A stretch of DNA of 33,476 bases. Source: Candidatus Magasanikiibacteriota bacterium (GTDB taxonomy: Bacteria > Patescibacteriota > Patescibacteriia > Magasanikbacterales > 2-02-FULL-50-9b). Each line of letters starts with the position of its first letter. Within the stretch, counting starts at the first letter, position 1. Positions 15,515-23,434 of the stretch are shown here, piece after piece. Position numbers and translations under genes: made by a program. Below the pieces are notes generated by a model. That model was not told where the DNA came from. It saw only the letters and a program-made list of their open reading frames with translations, and did no database searches. The stretch covers positions 1-33,476 of the forward strand of contig CALRDW010000011.1 of assembly GCA_943355025.1 (NCBI GenBank). Reading direction: 5' to 3'.

Positions 15515-17197
15515 ATGTTTTCAAAGACGGCTCTTTTATTGGTACTTTTCTGCGTGTCCGGGTGTCTGGACCCGCTTCCAGACCGGAATATTGAATCGGC
15601 TGCTGAGGAGGTTCAGGGCGATGCGCTGCTTGGGAAACCAGATCAAGAGGCAGATGCAGCAACAGAAACTGAAGCAGACGCGGATATCGTTGATTCTGTT
15701 GAAACAGACGATGTCCAGGGCGCCAGTGACGAGGTCTCCATTGATACAACTGACGCGCAAGATGTGGCGGATGCACAGGACGCATCAGATGCCTCAGACA
15801 CTCAGGAAATCATCGACGCTGCGGATGTTATCGACACGAGCGTTAACGACGCCGAGGATACGACGGTTGTTGTTGATGCGGGCGTTGATGGAAATGATGA
15901 AGGCGATTCAGTTGTCGATGTCGAAGAAGTGAGCGAGGTTTCGGTCGATGCAGCTGATGCAGAGCAGAAGCCAGACCAAGAAATTGGCGAGGACAGTTCG
16001 GATGCATCTGACGCGCAAGACGTGGCAGATGCGCAAGCCGAAGTGGGGGCCCCAGACACTGAGGCCCCAGACATTCAGGAACTCATCGACGCTGCGGATG
16101 CTGTTGACACGAATGTTAACGACGCCGCGGAGACGACTGATTCCATGGACGTGGTCGATGCAAGCGACGCCGCGAAAGAATGCCCTGAAAATTGCACAGA
16201 CAACGACGAGTGCACGGTTGATTCTTGTGAAAACAAGGTCTGTGTGCACGCGAAGAAGTCGTGTGACGACGGCAATGTGTGTACGACGGATGCGTGCGAC
16301 CCGACAGAGGGTTGTCTGCATGTGCCGAACGCCAAACCGTGCACCGATAGCAACATCTGCACTGCGGATGATGCGTGTGCAGCAGGTGTTTGCGCCGGCG
16401 TAAAGCTCACGTGTGATGACGCTTCTGCATGTACCAGTGATGCCTGTAATTTGGCAACAGGGTGTACACACACAGCGTTGAACTGCGACGACGGCAACGT
16501 GTGTACACAGGATTTCTGCGATGTGAAAACCGGCTGCGTGAGTTTTCCTAAGAACGGCGCGTGCAGTGATGGGTCGGTGTGTACCTCTGGAGACACATGT
16601 TCCGGTGGTGCCTGCGTTGCAACGCCCATTGGTTGTGACGACAAAAACACATGTACCGCTGATTCGTGTAATCCCATAAGCGGTTGTGTCTATGCGAAAG
16701 CATCGCCACTGTTTGAGGAAACCTTTGAATCGTGGGCTGCAGATCCAGCAAAGAAGCTGAATCCGCAGATGTGGACGGCGTCGCCCTTTATCATAATCAT
16801 GCCTGCGCCGGTCAATAAGCCGGCAATCATGGGTGAATACGCAATGCTCGAAAATTCTTCTGCAACAGATCAAGAAGTAATCGTCGGCCTCAAGGCGCCG
16901 GTGGAGACACTTGATAAGCGGACACTCAGTTTTGACTGGTTCCGACAGCAGGGGGACTTCAAGAAGAAGTATTACTCGGGTGTGCGGCTGTTCATGGCAA
17001 ATGGGGATTTAGCAACCACCGTGATGATGACCTCCATTGCCCCGTTCGACGGTGTGCAGTTTCTGCACATGGTGGTCGCCCTTCCAAAGGGCGTTGTGTC
17101 AATTGAGTTCTTTACAGGGCATATCGACGAGAACGGCGGACCAGCGTTCTACTTCGACAACTTTCGCATCTTCGCGGGAGACAAAGACTGCCAATAA
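15515..17197 (+). CDS. Secreted lipoprotein: Asp/Ala-rich stalk, Cys-rich repeats and C-terminal beta domain
   Basis: This 560-aa protein has signal peptide MFSKTALLLVLFCVSGC, with lipobox VSGC at residues 14-17. Residues about 30-225 are an extremely acidic Asp/Ala/Val/Glu low-complexity stalk containing an internal duplication. Residues about 226-400 carry six or so Cys-rich units of the form CDDGNVCTTDACDPTEGC, similar to the slime-mould/Dictyostelium-type repeats of large bacterial surface proteins. The last 155 residues form a beta-rich domain (LSFDWFRQQG, FYFDNFRIF) resembling carbohydrate-binding jelly-rolls. It has a strong Shine-Dalgarno site and its own promoter. The architecture is typical of Myxococcota/Bradymonadales-like lipoproteins and unexpected among CPR-type genes. 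Adhesion or ligand binding is a guess; no enzymatic motif is seen. Confidence 0.82.
   Translation: MFSKTALLLVLFCVSGCLDPLPDRNIESAAEEVQGDALLGKPDQEADAATETEADADIVDSVETDDVQGASDEVSIDTTDAQDVADAQDASDASDTQEIIDAADVIDTSVNDAEDTTVVVDAGVDGNDEGDSVVDVEEVSEVSVDAADAEQKPDQEIGEDSSDASDAQDVADAQAEVGAPDTEAPDIQELIDAADAVDTNVNDAAETTDSMDVVDASDAAKECPENCTDNDECTVDSCENKVCVHAKKSCDDGNVCTTDACDPTEGCLHVPNAKPCTDSNICTADDACAAGVCAGVKLTCDDASACTSDACNLATGCTHTALNCDDGNVCTQDFCDVKTGCVSFPKNGACSDGSVCTSGDTCSGGACVATPIGCDDKNTCTADSCNPISGCVYAKASPLFEETFESWAADPAKKLNPQMWTASPFIIIMPAPVNKPAIMGEYAMLENSSATDQEVIVGLKAPVETLDKRTLSFDWFRQQGDFKKKYYSGVRLFMANGDLATTVMMTSIAPFDGVQFLHMVVALPKGVVSIEFFTGHIDENGGPAFYFDNFRIFAGDKDCQ
15752..16126 (+). repeat. Internal duplication in the acidic stalk
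   Basis: The segment 15752-15853 recurs at 16010-16126. It starts gacgcgcaaga.gtggc and ends gttaacgacgcc, with small insertions. The protein equivalent is DAQDVADAQ ... DAADV/AVDT.VNDA. Confidence 0.7.
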
Positions 17198-17313
17198 TAG
17201 GCGCCAGGTCAAGTGCTGGGGAAGTGTGATGCGCGATGCGTACCATATTTACCCCGGTCTTTTTTTATTCCTACAGGTGCGGTAAACTACGTGCAGTTTT
17301 GTATTAATTTTCT

Positions 17314-19158
17314 ATGCGATTTTTTCAGCGACTTTTAACTGCTGCGTGCGCAACAATTCTGTTGGTTCCTCTGCTCGATGTTTCGCTCGCATGGTTTTTT
17401 CCAGCGTCGAATATTCGTCTCGTTGCACTGAGCGTCCTTATTTTTTTGTGTGCAATAATTGTTTTACTGCGCGCCGAGTTTCAACTCTTTTTTCAAAATT
17501 TTAAGCATCCAATCCTGTGCTCATACGTGGCAGTATTTGGTTTTCTTGCCGTTCGCTCTTTTTTGTCTGGCGGGATTACTGATGTGGGTGCATCGTGGTG
17601 GGGAAATTGGATTCGTACGGATGGCGTATGGACATGGATTGTGTGGGGAATGCTCGTCGCTGTTATGGCAGGCCTTTTCAAACAATCTGAGGGTTCTCGC
17701 AAAACAGTGTTGTGGGTGTTTGGCAGCGGTTTACTCCTGAGCAGCATCGTCGCATGGTTTTTTCCGGAGCTTGCAGCAAGCTCAGTTGGAAATGGAATTC
17801 GATTTGCAGGATTTGCGAGCAATCCCTGGTATTTTGCGCAGCTACTTATTTTCTTGCCATGGGTCACTGTTGAGCTGTGTGCTGGTCATCGTTTTTCTGG
17901 TCGCGTCGCGCTTGTTGTTACCGCACTCACTGGGTATTTTCTATTTGTTGGCGGTGTTCGAGGTGCGCTCGTAGCTGCTGCAGTTGCCCTTATATTTGTT
18001 GGTGCGCGTGTATCCCGCAGAATAGCTGTTCCAATAATAATTATACTCGCGCTCGTGGTCTGCACGACGTTATTGGTCAAGTTTAATTCGCGGTATGATC
18101 GAATCATGACCGATCCATCTATAAAAACACGTCTGACGCTCTGGCAACACGCACTCACTGATTTACATGCACAACCAATCATTGGATTTGGATTTGCGCG
18201 CCGTGAAGCAGTGCTTCAGAGCGCAGGGACTGACGCTGAAAAAATATTGTATTCTAACAAAAGCATTGATACTGCACATTCAGGTTATATAGATATTTTA
18301 CTCGATGGCGGAATAATTGGCCTCGCGTTATTTGGTTTGTGGATTTTTTATTTTATGAGGTCCGCAAACGGTTCTTCAAAAGATATTTTAATTATTACCG
18401 CACGGCAAGCAACGCTTATCGCTTATTTTCTTGCGGCAGGTACAGAATTTTTTACCGTGTGGGGGAGTCTTCCGCTTGCGCTACTTGCAGCTGTAATTAT
18501 TGCTGGTACAGAGAAATATTCTCCAACAAAGATACCAAATAACCGCACGGCGCAACTCGGCGCGCGCGCAGCTGCACTATTTATTTGTGTGCTTGTCGGC
18601 ACGAGTGCATTTTTTGTTCTGCGCGTTGTACCACAGCAAGCCGCAGCTCTTGCATCGGCGGAAAACGCTGCAGCGACTCGAGATATTGTTATGTTTGACC
18701 AGGCTTCAGCCGCACTTACCGGCGCATTTCCATTTTGGATTGAACGAGATGCTCAGTTTGTTCGACTCGCGACGATTTTGATGGAATCTGGGCCGCAACC
18801 GGATGTTGTTGAACACATCATGTCCCTCGCAGCGCCGCGATTTGACGCGCTTGTAGCACGAACAGATCTGCTCGCTCGCGATGATGCAGCGCTTGCGTTG
18901 TTTGCAGAATCACGCGCTCTTGCTCAGCATGGCCAGCTTGCACAAACGGACTTACAGTTGGCAGAAGAACTTACGCACCGTGCGCTTAAAAAATCTCCCG
19001 ACTACCCAGCGTATATTTTCAACCTAGCGGATATTTTACGAGAAGAGGGGCGTGGAGACGAGGCGCTTGCGCTTTTGGATGCGTATGCGAGCGCCCACCT
19101 CGAGATACCAAAAGCTGCGGAGTTGGCTCGCCTCATGCATGAGATTTTGAAGAAATAG
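17314..19158 (+). CDS. O-antigen ligase-like membrane protein with C-terminal TPR-like region
   Basis: This 614-aa protein has about twelve hydrophobic segments in the first 440 residues, then a soluble alpha-helical tail of about 170 residues with TPR-like repeats near the end (ALKKSPDYPAYIFNLADIL). The Wzy_C-type loop contains RLTLWQHAL, QPIIGFGFA and DTAHSGYIDILLDGGIIG (His near residue 322). Family members transfer or polymerise lipid-linked glycans outside the membrane. The TPR tail should be external and may bind the acceptor. It is paralogous to the three proteins that follow but the most diverged, with HS in place of HN. A possible -10 box TATTAA lies 6 nt before the ATG. It converges on the 19166 gene with only 7 nt between stops. 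Confidence 0.8.
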   Translation: MRFFQRLLTAACATILLVPLLDVSLAWFFPASNIRLVALSVLIFLCAIIVLLRAEFQLFFQNFKHPILCSYVAVFGFLAVRSFLSGGITDVGASWWGNWIRTDGVWTWIVWGMLVAVMAGLFKQSEGSRKTVLWVFGSGLLLSSIVAWFFPELAASSVGNGIRFAGFASNPWYFAQLLIFLPWVTVELCAGHRFSGRVALVVTALTGYFLFVGGVRGALVAAAVALIFVGARVSRRIAVPIIIILALVVCTTLLVKFNSRYDRIMTDPSIKTRLTLWQHALTDLHAQPIIGFGFARREAVLQSAGTDAEKILYSNKSIDTAHSGYIDILLDGGIIGLALFGLWIFYFMRSANGSSKDILIITARQATLIAYFLAAGTEFFTVWGSLPLALLAAVIIAGTEKYSPTKIPNNRTAQLGARAAALFICVLVGTSAFFVLRVVPQQAAALASAENAAATRDIVMFDQASAALTGAFPFWIERDAQFVRLATILMESGPQPDVVEHIMSLAAPRFDALVARTDLLARDDAALALFAESRALAQHGQLAQTDLQLAEELTHRALKKSPDYPAYIFNLADILREEGRGDEALALLDAYASAHLEIPKAAELARLMHEILKK

Positions 19159-19165
19159 AATGAGC

Positions 19166-21205
19166 TCAATTGGCGATAAATTTGGAAAACTTCTGAGCCT
19201 CTGTGTGCATGCCCGCTCCCTCAAGCGCCTTTAAAATAAACGTAGAAACAGGATCGGGAATTATTGCTTTGCCGAGCCCGTTTTTAATTGCACGATCAAG
19301 CTCGTTCCAGCCCGCTTGTGGATTGTGCTCCGAAAAATATGTGAGCGCCAGAAACCAATGAGCAGGCGCAAAAGCCATGTCAATATCAATTGCTTTTTTG
19401 AAATAAAGCTCGGCAGCATCGAAGTTGTTAAGATGTAACTCAAGTTGGCCTAGTAAAATCAGCGGTTCAACGCGCAGTGGAGCAAGTGCGTGCGTTGTTT
19501 CGAAGTATGTTTTTGCGCGCTCAGAAAGCACAGGATCTTTCACGATATAAAATAATTTAAGGTTAGTGCGGCCAGCCGCGAGCTGCCACCAGGCATTCTG
19601 TGCATGCGCGTCGGCAAGTGTTTCGGTTAGCGCGCTCTCGATACGTGCGTTTTGCTGCCACGCGGTTTGCTCTGCTGCGGGGAGTGCGGCAAGCGCTGCT
19701 GTATTACTCCAATAAGGATCAAGAACTACCTCTCCAATACTTTGCCATGCGTCAAACGCAATCGGTGAAGCTGCGCCGCGCGTCGCGATGATTTGAATGG
19801 ACCGTGTTTGTTCGCTCGGCAGCGAGGTTTGTGCAAGCGCAGCCATGGCGTATGCGACGGGGAGTTCGTTGAACAGCACAGTATATGTAACCCACACGCT
19901 TGGGAGTGCGGTAAGGAGGAGGACGGTTCGAGTTATAAGCTTGTCGCGCCGAAGTGTCGTGGACTCTTGTGCCGGAGCGGTCAGTAACTCTGTGGCATCA
20001 TATCGCGCGGAAAGAATCGTGAGCATGAAGAAAAACAGAATCAGCGGCCCTTGAGTCTCAAACGCAAACGCGTTTTGAATTTCGTGCGCCACAAAAAAAC
20101 CAATGAGCAAGGCGGTTCCCTCAACTGAAAGTGCGTCGCGTTTTTGCAAAGTGCGACAGTACAGAAGCGCGATAAAGATAAGTGCGCCATACGAACACAA
20201 GCCGAGCACGCCAGTAGTTGCGCCGAGCTCGAGTTGTGCATTATGCGGTTTGTCCGTGTAGGTTTCCTGGAATCCAAATTTTGACAAGCGGGGATCGAAT
20301 AATTCATCGGCAACAACGCGATAATTTTCGGGACCAACACCAAGAACGGGGTGGGTGCGAAGTCCAGAAAGCGCGACGCGCCAGTTGATAAGGCGTGTTT
20401 CAGTGGTTACTGTACCAGTCGATAAAATATTCATTTTCAAAAGGAGAACTATACAGAAAAGTAATGCAACAATTACTCCAACCGCAACACCGATTTTTTT
20501 TCGATTTACTGCACCAGAAAAAAACATCCACAGGAAGGCGACGAGCATTCCCAGAGCGAGCCCGGCAAATGGGCCGCGCGAAGCAGTAAAAATAAGAATG
20601 ATGAATGCTGCGCTGCAACAAATGAGTGGGAGAGTCTTTGCGCGTTTATCTACTGTGCGTTGCTCCGTCCAGAAAAAAGCAAAAATAAAAATTGCAAGCA
20701 CCGCGTACATGCCAAAAAAAATCGCGTTGCCGAGGGTTCCGCCAATGCGATCACCAGAAAATGTTTGTGAAAATCCGTGGATGAATTTTTGTGCGACGCC
20801 CCATGCACACATGAGCAGCACTATTACTGCGAGTGCACGAATGAGATTTTTTTCTGAACGTTTTTCGAGCAATAATTGTTTGAGTGCGAAGTGGTTGCCA
20901 AGAGCAAGCACCCACCAGGAAACACCGACAAGACGAGGCATTGAACTCCACCAACTCCCAGCCGGATCTGCGCCAACAAGAGCTGCCACGACAAGAACGG
21001 CGACAAAAATAGTGAGGGCGACGTCCAAGCGATTGATCCGAATCGCCCGTTTCGAGCGCCACGCACGCCACGTTGCCACAATAATTATTGCTGAGCTGAA
21101 GACTGCAAGCCAAATCCAACGCGGAAATGCATGTGGATAGGGGAGCGAGTTCCAGAGAACGAGTGGCGAAAATAGAAGTGCGATTTCCAAAATAAGCAAA
21201 TTCAT
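19166..21205 (-). CDS. O-antigen ligase-like membrane protein with C-terminal TPR repeats (minus strand)
   Basis: This 679-aa polytopic protein carries the Wzy_C signatures RLINWRVALSG, HPVLGVGPENYR and DKPHNAQLELGATTGVLG (His near residue 317). A C-terminal region of about 200 residues contains TPR units (LILLGQLELHLNNFDAAE, FAPAHWFLALTYF). The ORF-track start at 21328 is rejected. MNLLILEIALLF at 21205 begins the first membrane helix, and TTGACC-N18-TATACT ends 6 nt before it. It is closely related to the divergent 21290 gene and to the 23435 gene, so the set probably arose by duplication and one copy was inverted. The function may be a ligase, a polymerase or a protein O-glycosyltransferase. 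Confidence 0.82.
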   Translation of the reverse strand: MNLLILEIALLFSPLVLWNSLPYPHAFPRWIWLAVFSSAIIIVATWRAWRSKRAIRINRLDVALTIFVAVLVVAALVGADPAGSWWSSMPRLVGVSWWVLALGNHFALKQLLLEKRSEKNLIRALAVIVLLMCAWGVAQKFIHGFSQTFSGDRIGGTLGNAIFFGMYAVLAIFIFAFFWTEQRTVDKRAKTLPLICCSAAFIILIFTASRGPFAGLALGMLVAFLWMFFSGAVNRKKIGVAVGVIVALLFCIVLLLKMNILSTGTVTTETRLINWRVALSGLRTHPVLGVGPENYRVVADELFDPRLSKFGFQETYTDKPHNAQLELGATTGVLGLCSYGALIFIALLYCRTLQKRDALSVEGTALLIGFFVAHEIQNAFAFETQGPLILFFFMLTILSARYDATELLTAPAQESTTLRRDKLITRTVLLLTALPSVWVTYTVLFNELPVAYAMAALAQTSLPSEQTRSIQIIATRGAASPIAFDAWQSIGEVVLDPYWSNTAALAALPAAEQTAWQQNARIESALTETLADAHAQNAWWQLAAGRTNLKLFYIVKDPVLSERAKTYFETTHALAPLRVEPLILLGQLELHLNNFDAAELYFKKAIDIDMAFAPAHWFLALTYFSEHNPQAGWNELDRAIKNGLGKAIIPDPVSTFILKALEGAGMHTEAQKFSKFIAN

Positions 21206-21211
21206 AAGGGT

Positions 21212-21241
21212 AGTATACGGAACCGGCCTTGTTTTGGTCAA
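21212..21241 (-). promoter_or_regulatory. Leaderless promoter of the 19166 gene
   Basis: On the minus strand TTGACC (21236-21241), an 18-nt spacer and TATACT (21212-21217) place the transcription start at the ATG (21205). It is back to back with the promoter of the 21290 gene. Confidence 0.7.
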
Positions 21242-21253
21242 TAAAAGGGAGTA

Positions 21254-21282
21254 TTGAAAAAAACCCCACATTTTTGTACACT
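21254..21282 (+). promoter_or_regulatory. Leaderless promoter of the 21290 operon with an overlapping dyad
   Basis: TTGAAA (21254-21259), 17 nt, then TACACT (21277-21282) leaves 7 nt to the ATG. The dyad TGTAC-actg-GTACA (21275-21288) overlaps the -10 box and could bind a regulator. Confidence 0.55.
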
Positions 21283-21289
21283 GGTACAT

Positions 21290-23425
21290 ATGATATCTGC
21301 GCGCAAAGTTGGGGAATTTTTTATACATTTGCTCATCCTGTCGCCGCTCGTACTCTATCAGGACACGCTGTATCCTTTTGTTGTACCGCGAAACGCTTGG
21401 ATGCTGACGATGTTTTCTGGTGCGATCCTTGCGATTCTGTGGGCCTTAAAGGCGGGACAGCGAATAAAATTTACAAAACTTGATGTCGCGGTTGTTTGTT
21501 TTGCAGCCGCTCTTGTTGTGACCTCATTCACGGGCTTTGATTTACATATCAGCCTGTGGAGCGAAGAAGGGAGAATAATGGGAGTAATTTTTTGGCTGCT
21601 GTGGGCGCTTGTTTTTGTTGGGTCACGCGCGCTCGATTGGCAACCTGGTGAGTGGCGCAGATTTTTTTATTCAACAACGATCGTTGTTTTTCTCATGAGT
21701 CTTCTTGGTGTGCTCCAAGCGACAGTTCCTTCTTTTGCGTCAACGTCTGGCGCTCGTGTAGTGGGGACACTCGGAAACAGTCTAATTTTCGGGGCTTACC
21801 TCATGCCACATCTTTTTTTGTTAGGGTATTTTATGGCGCGTCAGCAGGCATATACATTTCCACGCTGGTTTGTGCATCGTGCTGTACCATTCACAATCCT
21901 CATGGTAGGCAGCAGTTTATTTTTTACTCAAACACGTTCGTCATTTCTCGGATTATTCATTGGCCTCGCCGTTGCGGCGCTTGGTTTTTTTCTTACGCAA
22001 CACCGTTCAGAAACTGTTCAACGGGCACGGCGGTTTGTGCTCATTGGATCCGCATGTCTGATCATCGGATACATAGCGTTGTTCATAATCGCGCGTCAAA
22101 CCCAGGATAATCGTTTGCTGCGACTTACATTTTCGAGTACACAAAGCTTGACGCTTAAGACGCGCCTCATCAATTGGCAAATAGCGCTCCACGCGATTGG
22201 TGCGCGGCCGATTCTTGGTTGGGGCTGGGAAAATTATCGCGAAGCAACGAATGTGTTTTTTAATCCAGCGCTTGCTTCGTACTCGTTTTACGAAACACGA
22301 ATTGATAAACCGCATAATGCGCTTCTTGAATTGCTCGTAACTACTGGGGCCCTTGGCTTTGCTTGTTACGCAGCACTCATTATTTTGCAACTTTTCGCGC
22401 TTGGGCGTTGGCAAAAAGAACTGGGCGGGGCGCCACTCGCAGCATGGATTTTAATTGGCGGTGCTGTTGCGTACCAGGTTCAGAATTTTTTTGGCTTTGA
22501 TACGCACACGACAGTCTGGGTTTTTGGACTTTTTTTACTGCTCGCGAGCGAACATAGTCCGAGTCTGATCGAGTTTGAGTTACCACGCGCGTGGTCTTTT
22601 TTTCGACCAGTTGCGTTCGTAGCAAGCGCTGTGTGTGTTGGTGCTATTCTTGTTTATGGGGCATGGGGTCCGTTTTTAACAGGTATTCAAATTAATCACG
22701 CGCTTCTCGGGCTTGAGCACCATGATATGTCGCTCGTTACCGCTGCGTGGAGTATAGAAGAGCATTCTCCGGCCGGTCCGTATCCGTTTGAAACATGGCG
22801 TTGGTTTAGTCACGCGTTGCTGTGGAATTATGCGTCGGGCGCGGATAAACTCGAGACAATACCCGCAAGCATCTGGCCCTTATGGGAGGCAGATGTTGCG
22901 CGAATGGGCGTGCTGACTGAGGAATATGCGGCGGAGTATCCGAATTCAGCAGATTGGCAATTATTTACGGGCAAAATCGCGTACTATATTGCGGTAGTGA
23001 AGGATGATGCGCACTTTCTCGACCTCGCGGACACATATTTTCAACGTGCGTTTGTGCTTGCCCCAGAGCGACAAGAAGCGCCGCTCCTGCTATCATATGT
23101 CCACGCGCTCAAGGCAGATAACGCTGGCGCACTCGAATGGTTTGAAAAAGCGGCGTCGCTCACAGTTTCATCCGAGGTAACCAGCACCGTAGATTTTTTG
23201 TCAAAGCGATTCGTTCGCGAGCAAGATTACACACACCTCGTTGCGCTCCTAGTCTTCGCGAGCAACAAAACACCGACTGCGGATCTATTTGCTCAGCTGG
23301 CCGCTGCATATGCCACGACGCATCACTATACAGAGGCGCGTGCTGCAGTCGCGCGAGCAGTCGAACTTGATCCAAGCTTTGAGCAGGAGGCTGAGCAATT
23401 TCTTAAGACTCTTCCAAAACAATAA
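21290..23425 (+). CDS. O-antigen ligase-like membrane protein with C-terminal TPR repeats
   Basis: This 711-aa protein begins at ATG 21290; the ORF-track start at 21254 is a TTG inside the -35 box. About twelve membrane helices are followed by an external tail of about 230 residues with TPR-like units (YFQRAFVLAPERQEAPLLL, AAVARAVELDPSFEQEAEQ). Family signatures are RLINWQIALHAIG, RPILGWGWENYREA and DKPHNALLELLVTTGALG (His near 341). It shares the KLDVAVVCFAAALVV-type segment and the early acidic loop with the divergent 19166 gene (RLDVALTIFVAVLVV), evidence of close paralogy. It is the first gene of a plus-strand operon with the 23435 and 25624 genes. Confidence 0.83.
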   Translation: MISARKVGEFFIHLLILSPLVLYQDTLYPFVVPRNAWMLTMFSGAILAILWALKAGQRIKFTKLDVAVVCFAAALVVTSFTGFDLHISLWSEEGRIMGVIFWLLWALVFVGSRALDWQPGEWRRFFYSTTIVVFLMSLLGVLQATVPSFASTSGARVVGTLGNSLIFGAYLMPHLFLLGYFMARQQAYTFPRWFVHRAVPFTILMVGSSLFFTQTRSSFLGLFIGLAVAALGFFLTQHRSETVQRARRFVLIGSACLIIGYIALFIIARQTQDNRLLRLTFSSTQSLTLKTRLINWQIALHAIGARPILGWGWENYREATNVFFNPALASYSFYETRIDKPHNALLELLVTTGALGFACYAALIILQLFALGRWQKELGGAPLAAWILIGGAVAYQVQNFFGFDTHTTVWVFGLFLLLASEHSPSLIEFELPRAWSFFRPVAFVASAVCVGAILVYGAWGPFLTGIQINHALLGLEHHDMSLVTAAWSIEEHSPAGPYPFETWRWFSHALLWNYASGADKLETIPASIWPLWEADVARMGVLTEEYAAEYPNSADWQLFTGKIAYYIAVVKDDAHFLDLADTYFQRAFVLAPERQEAPLLLSYVHALKADNAGALEWFEKAASLTVSSEVTSTVDFLSKRFVREQDYTHLVALLVFASNKTPTADLFAQLAAAYATTHHYTEARAAVARAVELDPSFEQEAEQFLKTLPKQ

Positions 23426-23434
23426 TATTCTCAT

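Noticed and set aside
15802-16873. 321-aa and 200-aa minus-strand ORFs opposite the second lipoprotein
   Set aside because: They are antisense to Asp/Ala and Cys repeats, have no domain, start signal or promoter, and their length comes from the codon bias of the repeat.
17197-17267. Terminator after the second lipoprotein
   Set aside because: A T-tract is present at 17260-17266, but I could not form a convincing stem before it.
20355-21140. 261-aa plus-strand ORF
   Set aside because: It lies wholly antisense to the ligase-like gene 19166-21205. The minus frame has membrane helices and family motifs, while this one is Arg/Ser/Thr-rich noise.
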